A stretch of DNA of 64,000 nt from Massilia sp. PDC64 (GTDB taxonomy: Bacteria; Pseudomonadota; Gammaproteobacteria; Burkholderiales; Burkholderiaceae_D), in the NCBI RefSeq assembly GCF_900101265.1, contig NZ_FMZS01000002.1:124001-188000 (forward strand), read 5' to 3'. The translations under genes and the position numbers were made by a program. The notes under the pieces are model-generated. The model worked only from the letters and a program-made list of their open reading frames with translations. It did not search any database and was not told the DNA's origin. The first letter of the stretch is position 1, and each line of letters starts with the position of its first letter. Of this stretch, positions 39,462-49,700 are shown one piece after another.

Positions 39462-42029
39462 ATGGAGACCCAATCCTCATCCGCCGTGTCCTGTGTCGAC
39501 GACGTGCTCATCACGGCGGAACTGGAGCGGCGCCCACGCCGCGCGCCGGACTACGCGGCGGAAAACCGCGCGATGGCCGCGCTCGCCCGGCAACTGGCCA
39601 TCGATCCGCATGGCGTGCCCCAGAAACTGGCCGAGCTGGTGCTCGACCTGTGCAATGCCGGATCGGCCGGCATCAGCCTGCTCGAAGAGGAGGGCGGGCA
39701 GCGTGTTTTCCGCTGGCACGCGGCGGCCGGCCTGTTCGCCGATAACCTGGGCGGCACGATCGATTTCGGCAAGAGCCCGTGCGGCGTCGTAGTCGACCGC
39801 AATCAAACCATGCTCATGCGCTACGGCGAGCGCTGCTTCGCGGCGATGGCCGGCTTCGATCCGCCGATGGTCGAAAACCTGCTCGTGCCGTGGACGGCCG
39901 AGGGCCGCGCGGTCGGCACGGTGTGGGTGATCAGCCATCGCACCGACCGCCAGTTCGATGCGGAGGACGCGCGCGTGCTGCGCAACCTGGCCGATTTCGC
40001 GGCCGCCGCCTACCAGGCCATCGTGGCGCTCGAGGAAACGGCCGAGAGCCGGCGCGAGCTCGTGCAGGCGGCCGAGGAACGGACGCGCGTGCTGGCGGGG
40101 CATAACCGCATGCTCGAACACGAGATCGCCCAGCGCCGCCAGGCCGACGAGGCGCTGCGCGCCAGCGAGCAGCGCTACCGCGACCTGATCGGCGCGATCC
40201 CGGCCGGCGTCGTCGCCTGCGACGCGGCGGGGACGGTCGTGTTCCACAACGCGTGCGCCGACGAGCTGTGCGGCGGTCCGCCCGGCGAGACGCCCGCGTG
40301 CTGGGGGCCGGAAACCTGCGCGGCGAACGGCCACCCGCTGGAAAACTTCACGGCGCCGCTGCGCGAGGTGCTGGCCGGGGGCGAACCCGTCGTCGACCGC
40401 GAACTGACGATCCAGCGGCCGGACGGCAGCCGCATCGACGTCCTGCTCAACATCACGCCGCTGCGCGACCATGCGGGCGGCATCGCCGGTGCCGTCAACA
40501 TCGTGCAGGACATCACGGCGCGCAAGCGCGTCGAGAACGAACTGCGGGTGTCGGAACAGCGCTTCCGCACGCTAGCGAACACCGTGCCCGTGCTGATCTG
40601 GCAGAACGACGAGGAAGGCCGCAACGTGTTCGTCAACCAGTACTACCTCGATTTCACGGGCAAGGCATTCGAGGACGTGATGGGCGTGCGCTGGCACGAG
40701 CTCGTCCACCCGGACGACGCGCCCGCCTACATCGCCGACTACATGGATGCCGTACGCACGCGCCGTCCCTGGCGCAACCTCGACCGCCTGCTGCGCCGCG
40801 ACGGCCAGTGGCGCTGGTTCGACAATTTCGCGCAACCGCTGTTCGCGCCGGACGGCAGCTACGCCGGCCACGTCGGCGCCTCGCTGGACATCACGGACGC
40901 CGTGCTGGCCGAGCAGGCGCTGAAGGAGACGGACCGGCGCAAGGACGAATTCCTGGCCGTGCTGGCGCACGAGCTGCGCAACCCGCTCGCGCCGATCAGC
41001 AACGCGGTGCACCTGCTGCGCCATCCGGACGGCCGCCGCCGCGCCGACCGACTCGTCGAGATGCTGGGACGGCAGGTGCGCCAGATGGTCAAGCTCGTCG
41101 ACGACCTGCTCGAGATCTCGCGCATCACGCGCGACAAGATCGAGCTGCACCGCCAGCCGCTGCTGCTGGCCGACGTCGTGCACGGCGCCGTCGAGACGAG
41201 CCGGCCGCTGATCGACCAGCAGCACCACCACCTGGACGTGCGCCTGCCCGCGGAACCGCTGACCCTGAACGCGGACAGCGTGCGCCTCACGCAGGTGCTC
41301 GCGAACCTCCTGAACAACGCGGCCAAGTACACGGACCAGGGCGGACGCATCGAGCTGGAGGCGCGGCGCGACGGCCTCGAGGTCGAGATCACGGTGCGCG
41401 ACAACGGCATCGGCATTCCGTCCGGCCACCTGCCCGCCGTGTTCGACATGTTCACGCAGGCGCACCGCGCGGCCGGGCGGGGGCAGGGCGGGCTCGGGAT
41501 CGGGCTCGCCATGGTGAAGAGCCTCGTACTGATGCATGGCGGGACCGTGGAGGCGAGGAGCCCCGGCACCGGGCTGGGCAGCGAGTTCGTCGTGCGCCTG
41601 CCGCTGGCCGAACCGCCCGACGCGTCGCACGACGGCGGTGCGGCGGGAGCGGACGCGGCGCCGTTGGCGGGGCAGCGCATCCTCGTCGTGGACGACAACC
41701 AGGATGCGGCCGATACGCTCGCGATGCTGCTCGACGCGGATGGCGCCCAGGCGCGCGCCGTGTACGACGGCCCGTCCGCGCTGGCCGCGCTGCCCGTCCT
41801 GCGGCCGCACACGGTGCTGCTGGACCTGGGCATGCCGGACATGGACGGCTTCGAGGTGGCGCGCCGCATCCGCGCCGACCCGGCCCTGGCCGGCGTGCGC
41901 ATCGTCGCGCTGACGGGCTGGGGGCAGGAGAGCGACCGCGAACGCACGCGCGGGGCCGGATTCGATTTTCACCTCACCAAGCCGGTCGACCTGGACATGC
42001 TGCACGCGTGGCTCGGGACCACGCGCTGA
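39462..42029 (+). CDS. Hybrid histidine kinase: GAF-PAS-PAS-HisKA-HATPase-REC
   Basis: 855 residues from ATG 39462. GAF (~40-190), PAS (~225-345), PAS (~350-470), HisKA with phospho-acceptor in LAVLAHELRNPLAPISNAVH, HATPase (LLNNAAKYT, DNGIGIP, GGLGIGLAMV) and a receiver (LVVDDNQDAADTL; Asp in LLDLGMPDMDGF). No membrane segment, so it senses soluble cues. It shares its N-terminal motif (DDVLITAELERRPRRA) and general build with the kinase at 46695-50288. It abuts the LysR gene with no intergenic bases. Confidence 0.92.
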   Translation: METQSSSAVSCVDDVLITAELERRPRRAPDYAAENRAMAALARQLAIDPHGVPQKLAELVLDLCNAGSAGISLLEEEGGQRVFRWHAAAGLFADNLGGTIDFGKSPCGVVVDRNQTMLMRYGERCFAAMAGFDPPMVENLLVPWTAEGRAVGTVWVISHRTDRQFDAEDARVLRNLADFAAAAYQAIVALEETAESRRELVQAAEERTRVLAGHNRMLEHEIAQRRQADEALRASEQRYRDLIGAIPAGVVACDAAGTVVFHNACADELCGGPPGETPACWGPETCAANGHPLENFTAPLREVLAGGEPVVDRELTIQRPDGSRIDVLLNITPLRDHAGGIAGAVNIVQDITARKRVENELRVSEQRFRTLANTVPVLIWQNDEEGRNVFVNQYYLDFTGKAFEDVMGVRWHELVHPDDAPAYIADYMDAVRTRRPWRNLDRLLRRDGQWRWFDNFAQPLFAPDGSYAGHVGASLDITDAVLAEQALKETDRRKDEFLAVLAHELRNPLAPISNAVHLLRHPDGRRRADRLVEMLGRQVRQMVKLVDDLLEISRITRDKIELHRQPLLLADVVHGAVETSRPLIDQQHHHLDVRLPAEPLTLNADSVRLTQVLANLLNNAAKYTDQGGRIELEARRDGLEVEITVRDNGIGIPSGHLPAVFDMFTQAHRAAGRGQGGLGIGLAMVKSLVLMHGGTVEARSPGTGLGSEFVVRLPLAEPPDASHDGGAAGADAAPLAGQRILVVDDNQDAADTLAMLLDADGAQARAVYDGPSALAALPVLRPHTVLLDLGMPDMDGFEVARRIRADPALAGVRIVALTGWGQESDRERTRGAGFDFHLTKPVDLDMLHAWLGTTR

Positions 42030-42977
42030 TCACCCGAAATACGCGGTATCCGCCGCCACGCGCGGCACGATGTGACCGTCGACCCAGTCGAGCCACGCCC
42101 GTGTGCGCGCATCCATGAAGTGGCGCGACGGCAGCAGCGCATAGACGCCGATGTCGGGTGAGCGCCACGCCGGCAGGATGCGCACGAGGCGCCCCGCGCG
42201 CACGGCGTCGATCACGGAGAACAGCGGCAGCAGCGTGATGCCGGCGCCGCGCAGCGCCACGTCCACGATCAGGTCCGGCGTGTCCGCCACCACCTGCCCG
42301 CGCGGCGCCAGGGTGAACACCGCTCCTTCTTTCCCATCGCCCTCGACGAGGCGCCAGTCCGGCCCGACGGACGGATTGGCGAGGCGCAGGCACGCGTGCG
42401 TGCGCAGGTCCTCCGGCGTCGCCGGCGTGCCGTGGCGGGCGAGGTAGGCCGGCGCGGCGCACAGGACGGCGAACGTGGTGCCGAGCCGACGCGCCACCAT
42501 CCCGGAATCGACGAGGGCTTCGGCCAGGTACAGGCTCACGTCGGCCCCGCGCGCCAGCAGGTCCGGCACGTATTGCGACGTCGAATACTCCACGGTCAGG
42601 TCGGGATACGCGGCGCAGAAGTCCGCCAGCACGGGCGCGACGTAGTGCTGGCCGAAGTTCGTCATGCATTGCACGCGCAGGCGCCCGCGCGGCCGCGCGC
42701 CGGCGCCGCGCGCCTGCGCCTCCGCTTCCTCGACGAGGGCCAGCAGTTCGCGGCAGCGTTCCGCGTACGCGGCGCCGCTGTCCGTCAGCGCGTGCTTGCG
42801 CGTCGTGCGCTGCAGGAGCTTGGTGCCGAGGCGCCGCTCCAGGTCGGCCACGAGGCGCGAGACCTGGGCCGTCGTCAGGTCCATCTGCTCGGCGGCCAAG
42901 GTGAAACTGCCGCTGTCGATCGTGCGCAGGAAGGCCTGCATGGCCCAGACGAGGCCGGCGTCGAGGTTGTTGCGCAT
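42030..42977 (-). CDS. LysR-family transcriptional regulator
   Basis: 315 residues from ATG 42977. N-terminal winged HTH (AFLRTIDSGSFTLAAEQMDL; TTAQVSRLVADLERRLGTKL) and C-terminal LysR effector domain (RGRLRVQCMTNFGQHYVAPV; LRGAGITLLPLFSVIDAV). Divergently transcribed from the EamA transporter 100 bp away, the standard layout of a LysR regulator controlling its neighbour. Its gene ends immediately at the hybrid kinase stop. Confidence 0.9.
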   Translation of the reverse strand: MRNNLDAGLVWAMQAFLRTIDSGSFTLAAEQMDLTTAQVSRLVADLERRLGTKLLQRTTRKHALTDSGAAYAERCRELLALVEEAEAQARGAGARPRGRLRVQCMTNFGQHYVAPVLADFCAAYPDLTVEYSTSQYVPDLLARGADVSLYLAEALVDSGMVARRLGTTFAVLCAAPAYLARHGTPATPEDLRTHACLRLANPSVGPDWRLVEGDGKEGAVFTLAPRGQVVADTPDLIVDVALRGAGITLLPLFSVIDAVRAGRLVRILPAWRSPDIGVYALLPSRHFMDARTRAWLDWVDGHIVPRVAADTAYFG

Positions 42978-43077
42978 CGTTTTATTACGTTTTACGTAAA
43001 GGTCATTTTCATTTTTCTGGATTGTTGCATGAGGCGTGCGTGACCACAATCGGAACATGCCATCCGAGGAGACCGCC

Positions 43078-44022
43078 ATGGACCGCACCGCCATCGTTTC
43101 GCCTTCCACCGCTTCGTGGCGCTGGATCCTGCTGGCCGTCCCGCCGCTGCTGTGGGCGGGGAACTTCGTGGCCGGCCGCGCCGTGCGCGACGCCGTGCCG
43201 CCGATGACCCTCGCGTTCGCGCGCCACCTGCTCGCGTTCCTCGTGCTGCTGCCGTTCGCGTGGCCGCGCCTGCGCGCGGATGCGGGGACGTTGTGGCGCC
43301 ACCGCGGCGTCATCGCGCGCACGGCGCTGGCCGGCATGGCCGGCTTCAACCTGCTCGTCTACGCCGCGCTGCACACGACGACGGCCACCAATGTGCTGCT
43401 GCTGAATGCCGCGATCCCCGTGCTGATCGTGCTGTTCGGCGCCGTGCTGGGGCGGGGTGCGCCGACCCGGCACCAGGTCGCGGGCATGCTGCTGTCCTGC
43501 GCCGGCGTCCTCCTGATCATCGGCCACGGCGACCCGGCGCGCATCGCGCAACTGCGCTTCGCCCGCGGCGACCTGCTCGCGTTCGCGGCGATGGGCGGCT
43601 TTGCCCTGTATTCGCTGTGGCTGCGCGACCTGCCGGCCGCAATCGACCGCGTCGGCGTGCTGGCCGCGCAGCTGGGCGTGGCGGCCATCGGCCTGCTGCC
43701 GTTCGCCGCGTGGGAGTGGGCACACGGTGCGCAGGCGCATGCCGGCCCGGCCGCGTTCGGGGCCGTGCTGTACGTCGCGCTGGGTGCGTCGCTGCTGGCG
43801 CCGCTGCTGTACATGGCCGGCGTGGCCCGCGTTGGGGCGGCCCGCGCCGGGTTGTTCCTGCACCTGATTCCCGTCTACGGCGCGTTGCTGGCGGCGGGAC
43901 TGCTGGGCGAGGCGCTGCACGCGTACCACGCCGTCGGCATCGCCGTCATCGCGGCCGGGCTGGGGGTGTCGAACCGACCGCCGCAGCCTTGTACTCAGGC
44001 GGCGAACTGCGGCGCCTGCTGA
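43078..44022 (+). CDS. EamA/DMT-superfamily transporter
   Basis: 314 residues from ATG 43078 (ribosome site GAGGAG). Ten hydrophobic segments in two repeats; EamA features LLWAGNFVAGRAVRDAVPP, PMTLAFARHLLAFLVLLPFA and, in the second repeat, GASLLAPLLYMAGVARVGAA with LFLHLIPVYGALLAAGLLGE. Usually a metabolite exporter. Probably regulated by the divergent LysR gene. Its 3' end overlaps the convergent GlxA-like regulator by 28 bases. Confidence 0.88.
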   Translation: MDRTAIVSPSTASWRWILLAVPPLLWAGNFVAGRAVRDAVPPMTLAFARHLLAFLVLLPFAWPRLRADAGTLWRHRGVIARTALAGMAGFNLLVYAALHTTTATNVLLLNAAIPVLIVLFGAVLGRGAPTRHQVAGMLLSCAGVLLIIGHGDPARIAQLRFARGDLLAFAAMGGFALYSLWLRDLPAAIDRVGVLAAQLGVAAIGLLPFAAWEWAHGAQAHAGPAAFGAVLYVALGASLLAPLLYMAGVARVGAARAGLFLHLIPVYGALLAAGLLGEALHAYHAVGIAVIAAGLGVSNRPPQPCTQAANCGAC

Positions 44023-44987
44023 CGGAACGCCTTGCGGTAGGCGGCGGGCGACGTCTGCAGCGCGGCGCGGAAGTGCTGGCGCAGCGACAGCGCGGAGCCG
44101 AAGCCCGCCTCCTGCGCCACCACCTCGACGGCCGCATCGGATGTCTCCAGCATCCAGCGCGCGTGCGCCAGCCGCTGCGCCAGCAGCCATTGCTTGAACG
44201 ACGTGCCCGTCGCCTGGCGGAAGTGGCGCGTGAAGTTACGCCGGCTCATGGCGGCGCGCCGGGCGAGATCGTCGATGCCGTGCTCCTCGGCCAGGTGGCG
44301 CGTCACCCAGTCCAGCACGGCGGACAGGCGGCCGTCGCTGGGCGACGCGGGCAGCGGCCGCTCGATGAACTGGGCCTGTCCGCCTTGCCGGTGCGGCGCC
44401 ACGACGAGCATGCGCGCCACGTGGTTCGCCGCGTCCGCGCCGCACAGCCGGCGCATCAGGTGCAGGCAGCAGTCGATGCCGGCCGCCACGCCGGCCGACG
44501 TCAGCACGTCGCCATCGTCCACGTACAGCACGTCCGGATCCACTTTCACGCGCGGGTGGCGGCGCGCCAGTTCGGCCGCGAGCGCCCAGTGCGTGGCGAC
44601 CGTGCGGCCGTCCAGCAGGCCCGCCTCGGCCACGGGAAAAGCGCCGAGGCACAGCGCGACGATGCAGGCGCCGCGTGCGTGCGCCGCGCGCAGCGCGTCC
44701 AGCAGCGCGGGCGGCGCGGGGCGGCAGTCGTCGTACCAGGCGGGCATCACGACGATGTCGGCATCCTGTAGCGCTTCCAGGCCGTGGCCCGGCACGATGC
44801 CGAAGCCGGCGCTCGTGGCCAACGGGGCATCCGGGCCGGCGCCGCACACGGTCAGGTCAAAGCGGGAGCGCGCATCCGGGCCGGGCCGGCCGCTGAACAC
44901 GAGGCAGGGCACGGACAAATGGAAGGGCGTCATGCCGTCGAAGGCGATGACGGCCACGCGCCAGGTGGAGAGTTCGGATCGGGTCAT
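43995..44987 (-). CDS. GlxA-like regulator: DJ-1/PfpI plus AraC HTH
   Basis: 330 residues from ATG 44987. N-terminal DJ-1/PfpI-like domain (VAVIAFDGMTPFHLSVPCLV; IVALCLGAFPVAEAGLLDGR with the Cys elbow; THWALAAELARRHPRVKV) and C-terminal AraC HTH pair (GIDDLARRAAMSRRNFTRHF; AVEVVAQEAGFGSALSLRQH). GlxA-type regulators sense small nitrogenous or aldehyde compounds. Divergent from the metallo-beta-lactamase-fold gene, its likely target. Confidence 0.9.
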   Translation of the reverse strand: MTRSELSTWRVAVIAFDGMTPFHLSVPCLVFSGRPGPDARSRFDLTVCGAGPDAPLATSAGFGIVPGHGLEALQDADIVVMPAWYDDCRPAPPALLDALRAAHARGACIVALCLGAFPVAEAGLLDGRTVATHWALAAELARRHPRVKVDPDVLYVDDGDVLTSAGVAAGIDCCLHLMRRLCGADAANHVARMLVVAPHRQGGQAQFIERPLPASPSDGRLSAVLDWVTRHLAEEHGIDDLARRAAMSRRNFTRHFRQATGTSFKQWLLAQRLAHARWMLETSDAAVEVVAQEAGFGSALSLRQHFRAALQTSPAAYRKAFRQQAPQFAA

Positions 44988-45079
44988 GGCCCGATTATAT
45001 CGAAGGTTGTCCTGCGGGCCACTGTCGGGGACACGCCCCCGTCGCGACAATGGCGTCACACAAACCAAGGAGAGACACC

Positions 45080-45880
45080 ATGCAAGTGACCCAGATCCGC
45101 AACGCCACCCTGCTCGTCGAGTACGCCGGCAAGACCTTCCTCGTCGACCCGCTGCTGGCGGACCGGGGCGCCTACCCCGGCTTTGCCGGCACGGCCAACA
45201 GCCATCTCGCCAACCCGCTGGTCGACCTGCCCGTGCCGCTGGCAACGCTGTTCGACGTGGACGCCGTGCTCGTCACGCACCTGCACGCCGACCACTGGGA
45301 TGAAGCAGCGCGGCGCAAGCTGCCGCGCGTGTTGCCCGTGTTCGCGCAGAACGACGCCGATGCGCAGGCCATCCGCGCCGACGGGTTCACGGACGTGCGC
45401 ACGCTCGACGCGCACGGCGACACGCTGTTCGGCGGTATCCGCATCGCCCAGACGCGGGGCCAGCACGGCAGCGACACCGTCATGGCCGCCATCGGCGCGC
45501 GCATGGGCGAGGTGAGCGGCGTCGTGCTGCGCCATCCGGACGAGCCGACCCTGTACATCGCCGGCGACACCGTGTGGAACGTGCACGTGGCCGCCGCGCT
45601 GGAGACGTACGACCCGGACGTCGTCGTGCTGAACTGCGGCGACGCGCAGGTGCCGGGCCTGGGTCCCATCATCATGGACCTGGACGACGTCGCCAGTGTG
45701 GTGAAGGCGGCGCCGCGCGCGACCATCGTCGCGAGCCACCTGGAAGCAGTGAACCACTGCATGCTGTCGCGCGCCGGGCTGCGGGCCTGGGTGGACGCGC
45801 AGGGCCTGGCAGCGCGGGTATGCGTGCCCGACGACGGCGAGGCGTGCGTATTTATCCAGTCCGGCGCGGGTTCGATGTAG
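45080..45880 (+). CDS. Metallo-beta-lactamase-fold hydrolase
   Basis: 266 residues from ATG 45080 (AAGGAGAG ribosome site). MBL signature VLVTHLHADHWDEAA (HxHxDH), ligand His in TRGQHGSD, Asp in YIAGDTVWN and His in VASHLEAVNH. Of the UlaG/YhfI-like branch ('TLLVEYAGKTFLVDP') with unknown substrate. Divergent from the GlxA-like gene, which probably controls it. Confidence 0.85.
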   Translation: MQVTQIRNATLLVEYAGKTFLVDPLLADRGAYPGFAGTANSHLANPLVDLPVPLATLFDVDAVLVTHLHADHWDEAARRKLPRVLPVFAQNDADAQAIRADGFTDVRTLDAHGDTLFGGIRIAQTRGQHGSDTVMAAIGARMGEVSGVVLRHPDEPTLYIAGDTVWNVHVAAALETYDPDVVVLNCGDAQVPGLGPIIMDLDDVASVVKAAPRATIVASHLEAVNHCMLSRAGLRAWVDAQGLAARVCVPDDGEACVFIQSGAGSM

Positions 45881-45885
45881 TATCG

Positions 45886-45910
45886 GGGAGGCGGCGCCGT
45901 GCCGCCTTCC
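45886..45910. other. Hairpin between the MBL and hisN genes
   Basis: GGGAGGCGGC / GCCGCCTTCC (one G-T pair) with loop GCCGT lies a few bases after the MBL-gene stop and before the hisN ribosome site. No T-run; could attenuate transcription or separate the two genes. Confidence 0.35.
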
Positions 45911-45923
45911 TGCGAGAGAGCCG

Positions 45924-46709
45924 ATGCCCATCGATGCCACCGAATTCGACGAGTACCTGCAGTTCGCCAACGAGCTGGCCGACGCGGCCGCCGGCGCCAT
46001 CCTGCCGCATTTCCGCGCCGGCAGCGGCGCCGAGAACAAGAGTGCGCACGGCTTCGATCCCGTGACGGCGGCCGACCGCGGCGCCGAGCGCGTGATGCGC
46101 GCGCTGATCCGGGCGCGCTATCCGGATCACGGCATCCTCGGCGAAGAGGAGGGGACACAGGCCGGCGGCAGCGGCCTCACGTGGGTGCTGGACCCCATCG
46201 ACGGCACCAAGGCCTTCCTCCTCGGCCTGCCGCTGTGGGGTACCCTGATCGCGCTGAACGACGGCACGCGCCCCGTGCTGGGCCTGATGAACCAGCCTTT
46301 TACGCGCGAGCGCTTCGTCGGCACGGCGTACCGCGCGTGGAATGGCGGCCACGTGCTGCATACGCGTCCGTGCGCGCAGCTGGCGGACGCGCACGTGATG
46401 TGCACGTCGCCCGACATCTTCGATCCTGCCCAGCGCGCTACCTTCGACGCCGTCGCCGGCCGCGCGCGCCTGCTGCGTTATGGCGGCGACTGCTACGCCT
46501 ATTGCATGCTGGCGTCCGGCCTCGTCGATGCCGTCATCGAAGCGGGCCTGCAGCCGTGGGACGTGCAGGCGCTGGTGCCCATCATCGAAGGGGCGGGCGG
46601 CGTCATCACGGCGTGGGATGGGGGCGACGTGCAGCACGGCGGCACGGTGCTCGCGTGCGGCGATCCGCGCCTCCATGCGCAGCTGGTGCACGCGTTATCC
46701 GTTCCCTAG
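45924..46709 (+). CDS. hisN: Histidinol-phosphatase, inositol-monophosphatase family
   Basis: 261 residues. Metal site GEEEG, then WVLDPIDGTKAFLLGLPLWG and the C-terminal QPWDVQALVPIIEGAGGVIT with WDG: the IMPase fold with the HisN-specific layout. Converts histidinol phosphate to histidinol in histidine biosynthesis in betaproteobacteria that lack HisB phosphatase. Other his genes are not in the window. The 3' end overlaps the convergent kinase gene by 15 bases. Confidence 0.85.
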   Translation: MPIDATEFDEYLQFANELADAAAGAILPHFRAGSGAENKSAHGFDPVTAADRGAERVMRALIRARYPDHGILGEEEGTQAGGSGLTWVLDPIDGTKAFLLGLPLWGTLIALNDGTRPVLGLMNQPFTRERFVGTAYRAWNGGHVLHTRPCAQLADAHVMCTSPDIFDPAQRATFDAVAGRARLLRYGGDCYAYCMLASGLVDAVIEAGLQPWDVQALVPIIEGAGGVITAWDGGDVQHGGTVLACGDPRLHAQLVHALSVP

Positions 46710-49700
46710 CCACGCCGCCAGCGCGCCCAGGTCCACCGGCTTGGTCAGGTGATGATCGAACCCGGCCGCGCGGGTGCGCTCGCGGTCGGCCTGCTGGCCC
46801 CAGCCCGTGAGGGCGACGATGCGCACGTGCGCATGGCCTTCGGCGCGGATGGCGCGCGCGACGTCGAAGCCGTCCATCTCCGGCATGCCCAGGTCGAGCA
46901 GCACGACGGTGGGCGCGAACCCGGGCAGCGCCGCCAGCGCGGCCGGGCCGCCGTACACGGCGCGGGCCCGTGCCCCGTGCGTGTCCAGCAGCAGGGCCAG
47001 CGTGTCGGCCGCGTCGGCATTGTCGTCCACGACGAGGACACGGTGGCCGGCCAGTGCCGTACATGTCGTCGCTGCGTCATCGTCCGGCGCCGTGTCGTGC
47101 AGCAGGGGCAGGCGCACGACGAATTCGCTGCCGCAGCCCGGGCCCGCGCTGTGCGCCTCCACGGTCCCGTCGTGCATCTCGACGAGCTTGCGCACGATGG
47201 CCAGGCCGATGCCTAGGCCGTCGCCGTCGCCCCGGTTGCCCAGGTGCGGCTGCGCGAACATGTCGAACACGTGGGGCAGCTGGGCGGCCGGGATGCCGCG
47301 GCCGTTGTCGCGCACGCGCAGCGCGACGGCGGCGCCTTCGCGCCGGGCGAGCAGTTCGATGCGCCCGCCCGTGTCCGTGTACTTCGCCGCGTTGTTGACC
47401 AGGTTCGTGAGCACCTGCGTCAGGCGCACGGCGTCGCCATGCACGACGAGGGACTCGTCCGGCACCGTCACGTCGAGGACGTGGCCGGCGCGCTCGACCT
47501 GCGGGCGGCTCGCCTCCACGGCGTCGCGCACGATGTCGGCCAGGGCCAGCGCGTGCCGGTCCAGTTCGATCTTCCCGCGCGAGATACGCGCGATCTCCAT
47601 CAGGTCGTCGACGAGCTTGACGATCTGCCGCACCTGGCGCTCGACGATGCCCGTGAGACGGTCCGCCGCGTCCCGGTTGTCGGCGCGGCGCATCAGCTGG
47701 ATCGCGTTGCTGATCGGCGCGAGCGGGTTGCGCAGCTCGTGCGCCAAGGTCGCGAGGAATTCGTCCTTGCGCCGGTCCGCTTCCTTCAGCGCCTGCTCCG
47801 CGCGCACGCGTTCGATCGCGGCCCACGTGCGTTCGGCCGCTTCGCGCACGAGGTTCACCTCGGCCGCGTTCCAGTGCCGGGGTGCCGCGTGGTGCACGCA
47901 GAACACGCCGGCGACGCGGCCGCCGGAATACAGCCCGACGCCCACGTGGGACGCGATGCCGACGCTGATCCAGCCGGCGCGCGTGATGCGGTCCATGTGC
48001 GGGTCGCGCGCCGTGTCCTCGACGACGAAGGGTTCGCCCCGTTCGAACGCGGCGAGCGCGCGCACGCCCAGCGCGGGCAGCGGATACGTGCCGGCCAGCG
48101 ATGCGACGCCATCCACGTGGTCGCGCCGGATGTGCACGCGGCCCTCCTCGAATTCGCCGATCAGTACGCGGCTCGCACCCAGGTGCGCGGCCACCATGCG
48201 CGTGGCCGTCGTCTCGATCGCATCGGCATCGTCCAGCGAGCGCATCGCGTCGGACAGGCGCAGCAGGAATGCCGCCCGTTCCTCGCTCTCGCGCAGGCGC
48301 GCTTCCAGCATGCGCCGGCCGGTCGTGTCGCGCGAGACGCCCACGACCTGCTCGACCGATCCGTCCTCGGCCAGCACAGGGCCCCAGCGGAACTGGAAAT
48401 AGGCGCTCGTGCCGGTCGGGCTCGTGAAGTAGACCTCGTCCTGGATGGTGACGCCCGTGCGGAAGATGGTGTCGAGGTGGCCGTCCAGGCGCGCGGCCAG
48501 GTCGGACGGGAAGTCCAGGTCGGCGAAGCTGCGGCCCACGAGTGCACCGGCCGCCATCCCGTACAGTTCCTCCATCGCGCGGTTGACGTAGACGAAGCGG
48601 TGCGAGCGGTCGAACGCGTAGACGAAGTCGGGCAGGGCATCCAGCGTCGTCGCGACGAAGCGCGACTGGCGCATCAGCTCCACGTGGGCGGCCTCGCGCT
48701 CCGCCTGCGCCTGCGCGCGCTCGACGGCGGCCCACGTGCGCTCGGCCGTCTCCTGCATCACGGCCAGGTCGGCGTCGCTCCACGCGCGTGCCCGGCCGTG
48801 GTGCGCGAACAGGATGGCGACGAGGCGGCCGTCCTTCACGAGCGGCACGTCGGCCACGGAAAGGGCCCCGAGCGCGGCATGCGCCTGGCGTGCGTCCGCG
48901 TCGAGTTCGGGGTCGGACAAAATGTCCGGCCGTACGACCGGCCGGCCCGTGCGCAGCGCGGCCAGCAGGCTGGGGCCGTAGTCGGCGTAGCGCAGCCTGC
49001 CGCCGAACGCGGACGCGCTCGTGCCGTCGGCATGGGTGACGATGACGTGCTCGCCGTCGCCGCAGTCGGCCGCGTAGCCGATCCGGTCGACCGCGAGATG
49101 TGCGCGCAGCTCGCGTGCGGCTTCCTCCTGGATGCGGCGCGGATCGGCCAGCGGACGCAGGGTATCGTTCAGGCGCAGCAGGAACGCCTGGCGCCGCTCG
49201 TCGTCGCGCCGGGCCGCATGGCTGCGGTGGCGTTCGATCGCGCCCGCCGCCGTGCGTGCGAGCAGGTCGAGCAGGCCGGAGCCGTCCGCCGCCGGCGGCC
49301 GTGCCAGGGCGAGGCGGAGCGTGCCCAGTTCGGTGCCGTCGTGGGCGGCCAGGGGCAGTGCGTACGGCGCGTCCGTGGCCGCGGCGCGCGCGACGGGCAC
49401 GACGTCGTTGCGGTAGCCGGCTGCCGCGCCATGCGTGCGGAGGGCCACGATGGCGCGCGCGGCGTCCGGCCCGGCGTCCAGTTCGATGCGGCCATAGGCG
49501 GCGCCCGCGAGCGCGCAGGCGCGGTTCAGCACGGGGGCCAGCGCCGCGGGCAGGTCGGCCTGGCCCGGCGGCGCCACGTGCAGTTCGAGCAGCGGACGCA
49601 GGATCGCGGGACTGGACAGCAGCGCGGCTTCGGCGCTGCCGCTGGTGCGCGTTTCGACGTGGTGGCGCAGCGTCGCGAGGTGACGGTCGACCTGGGTTGC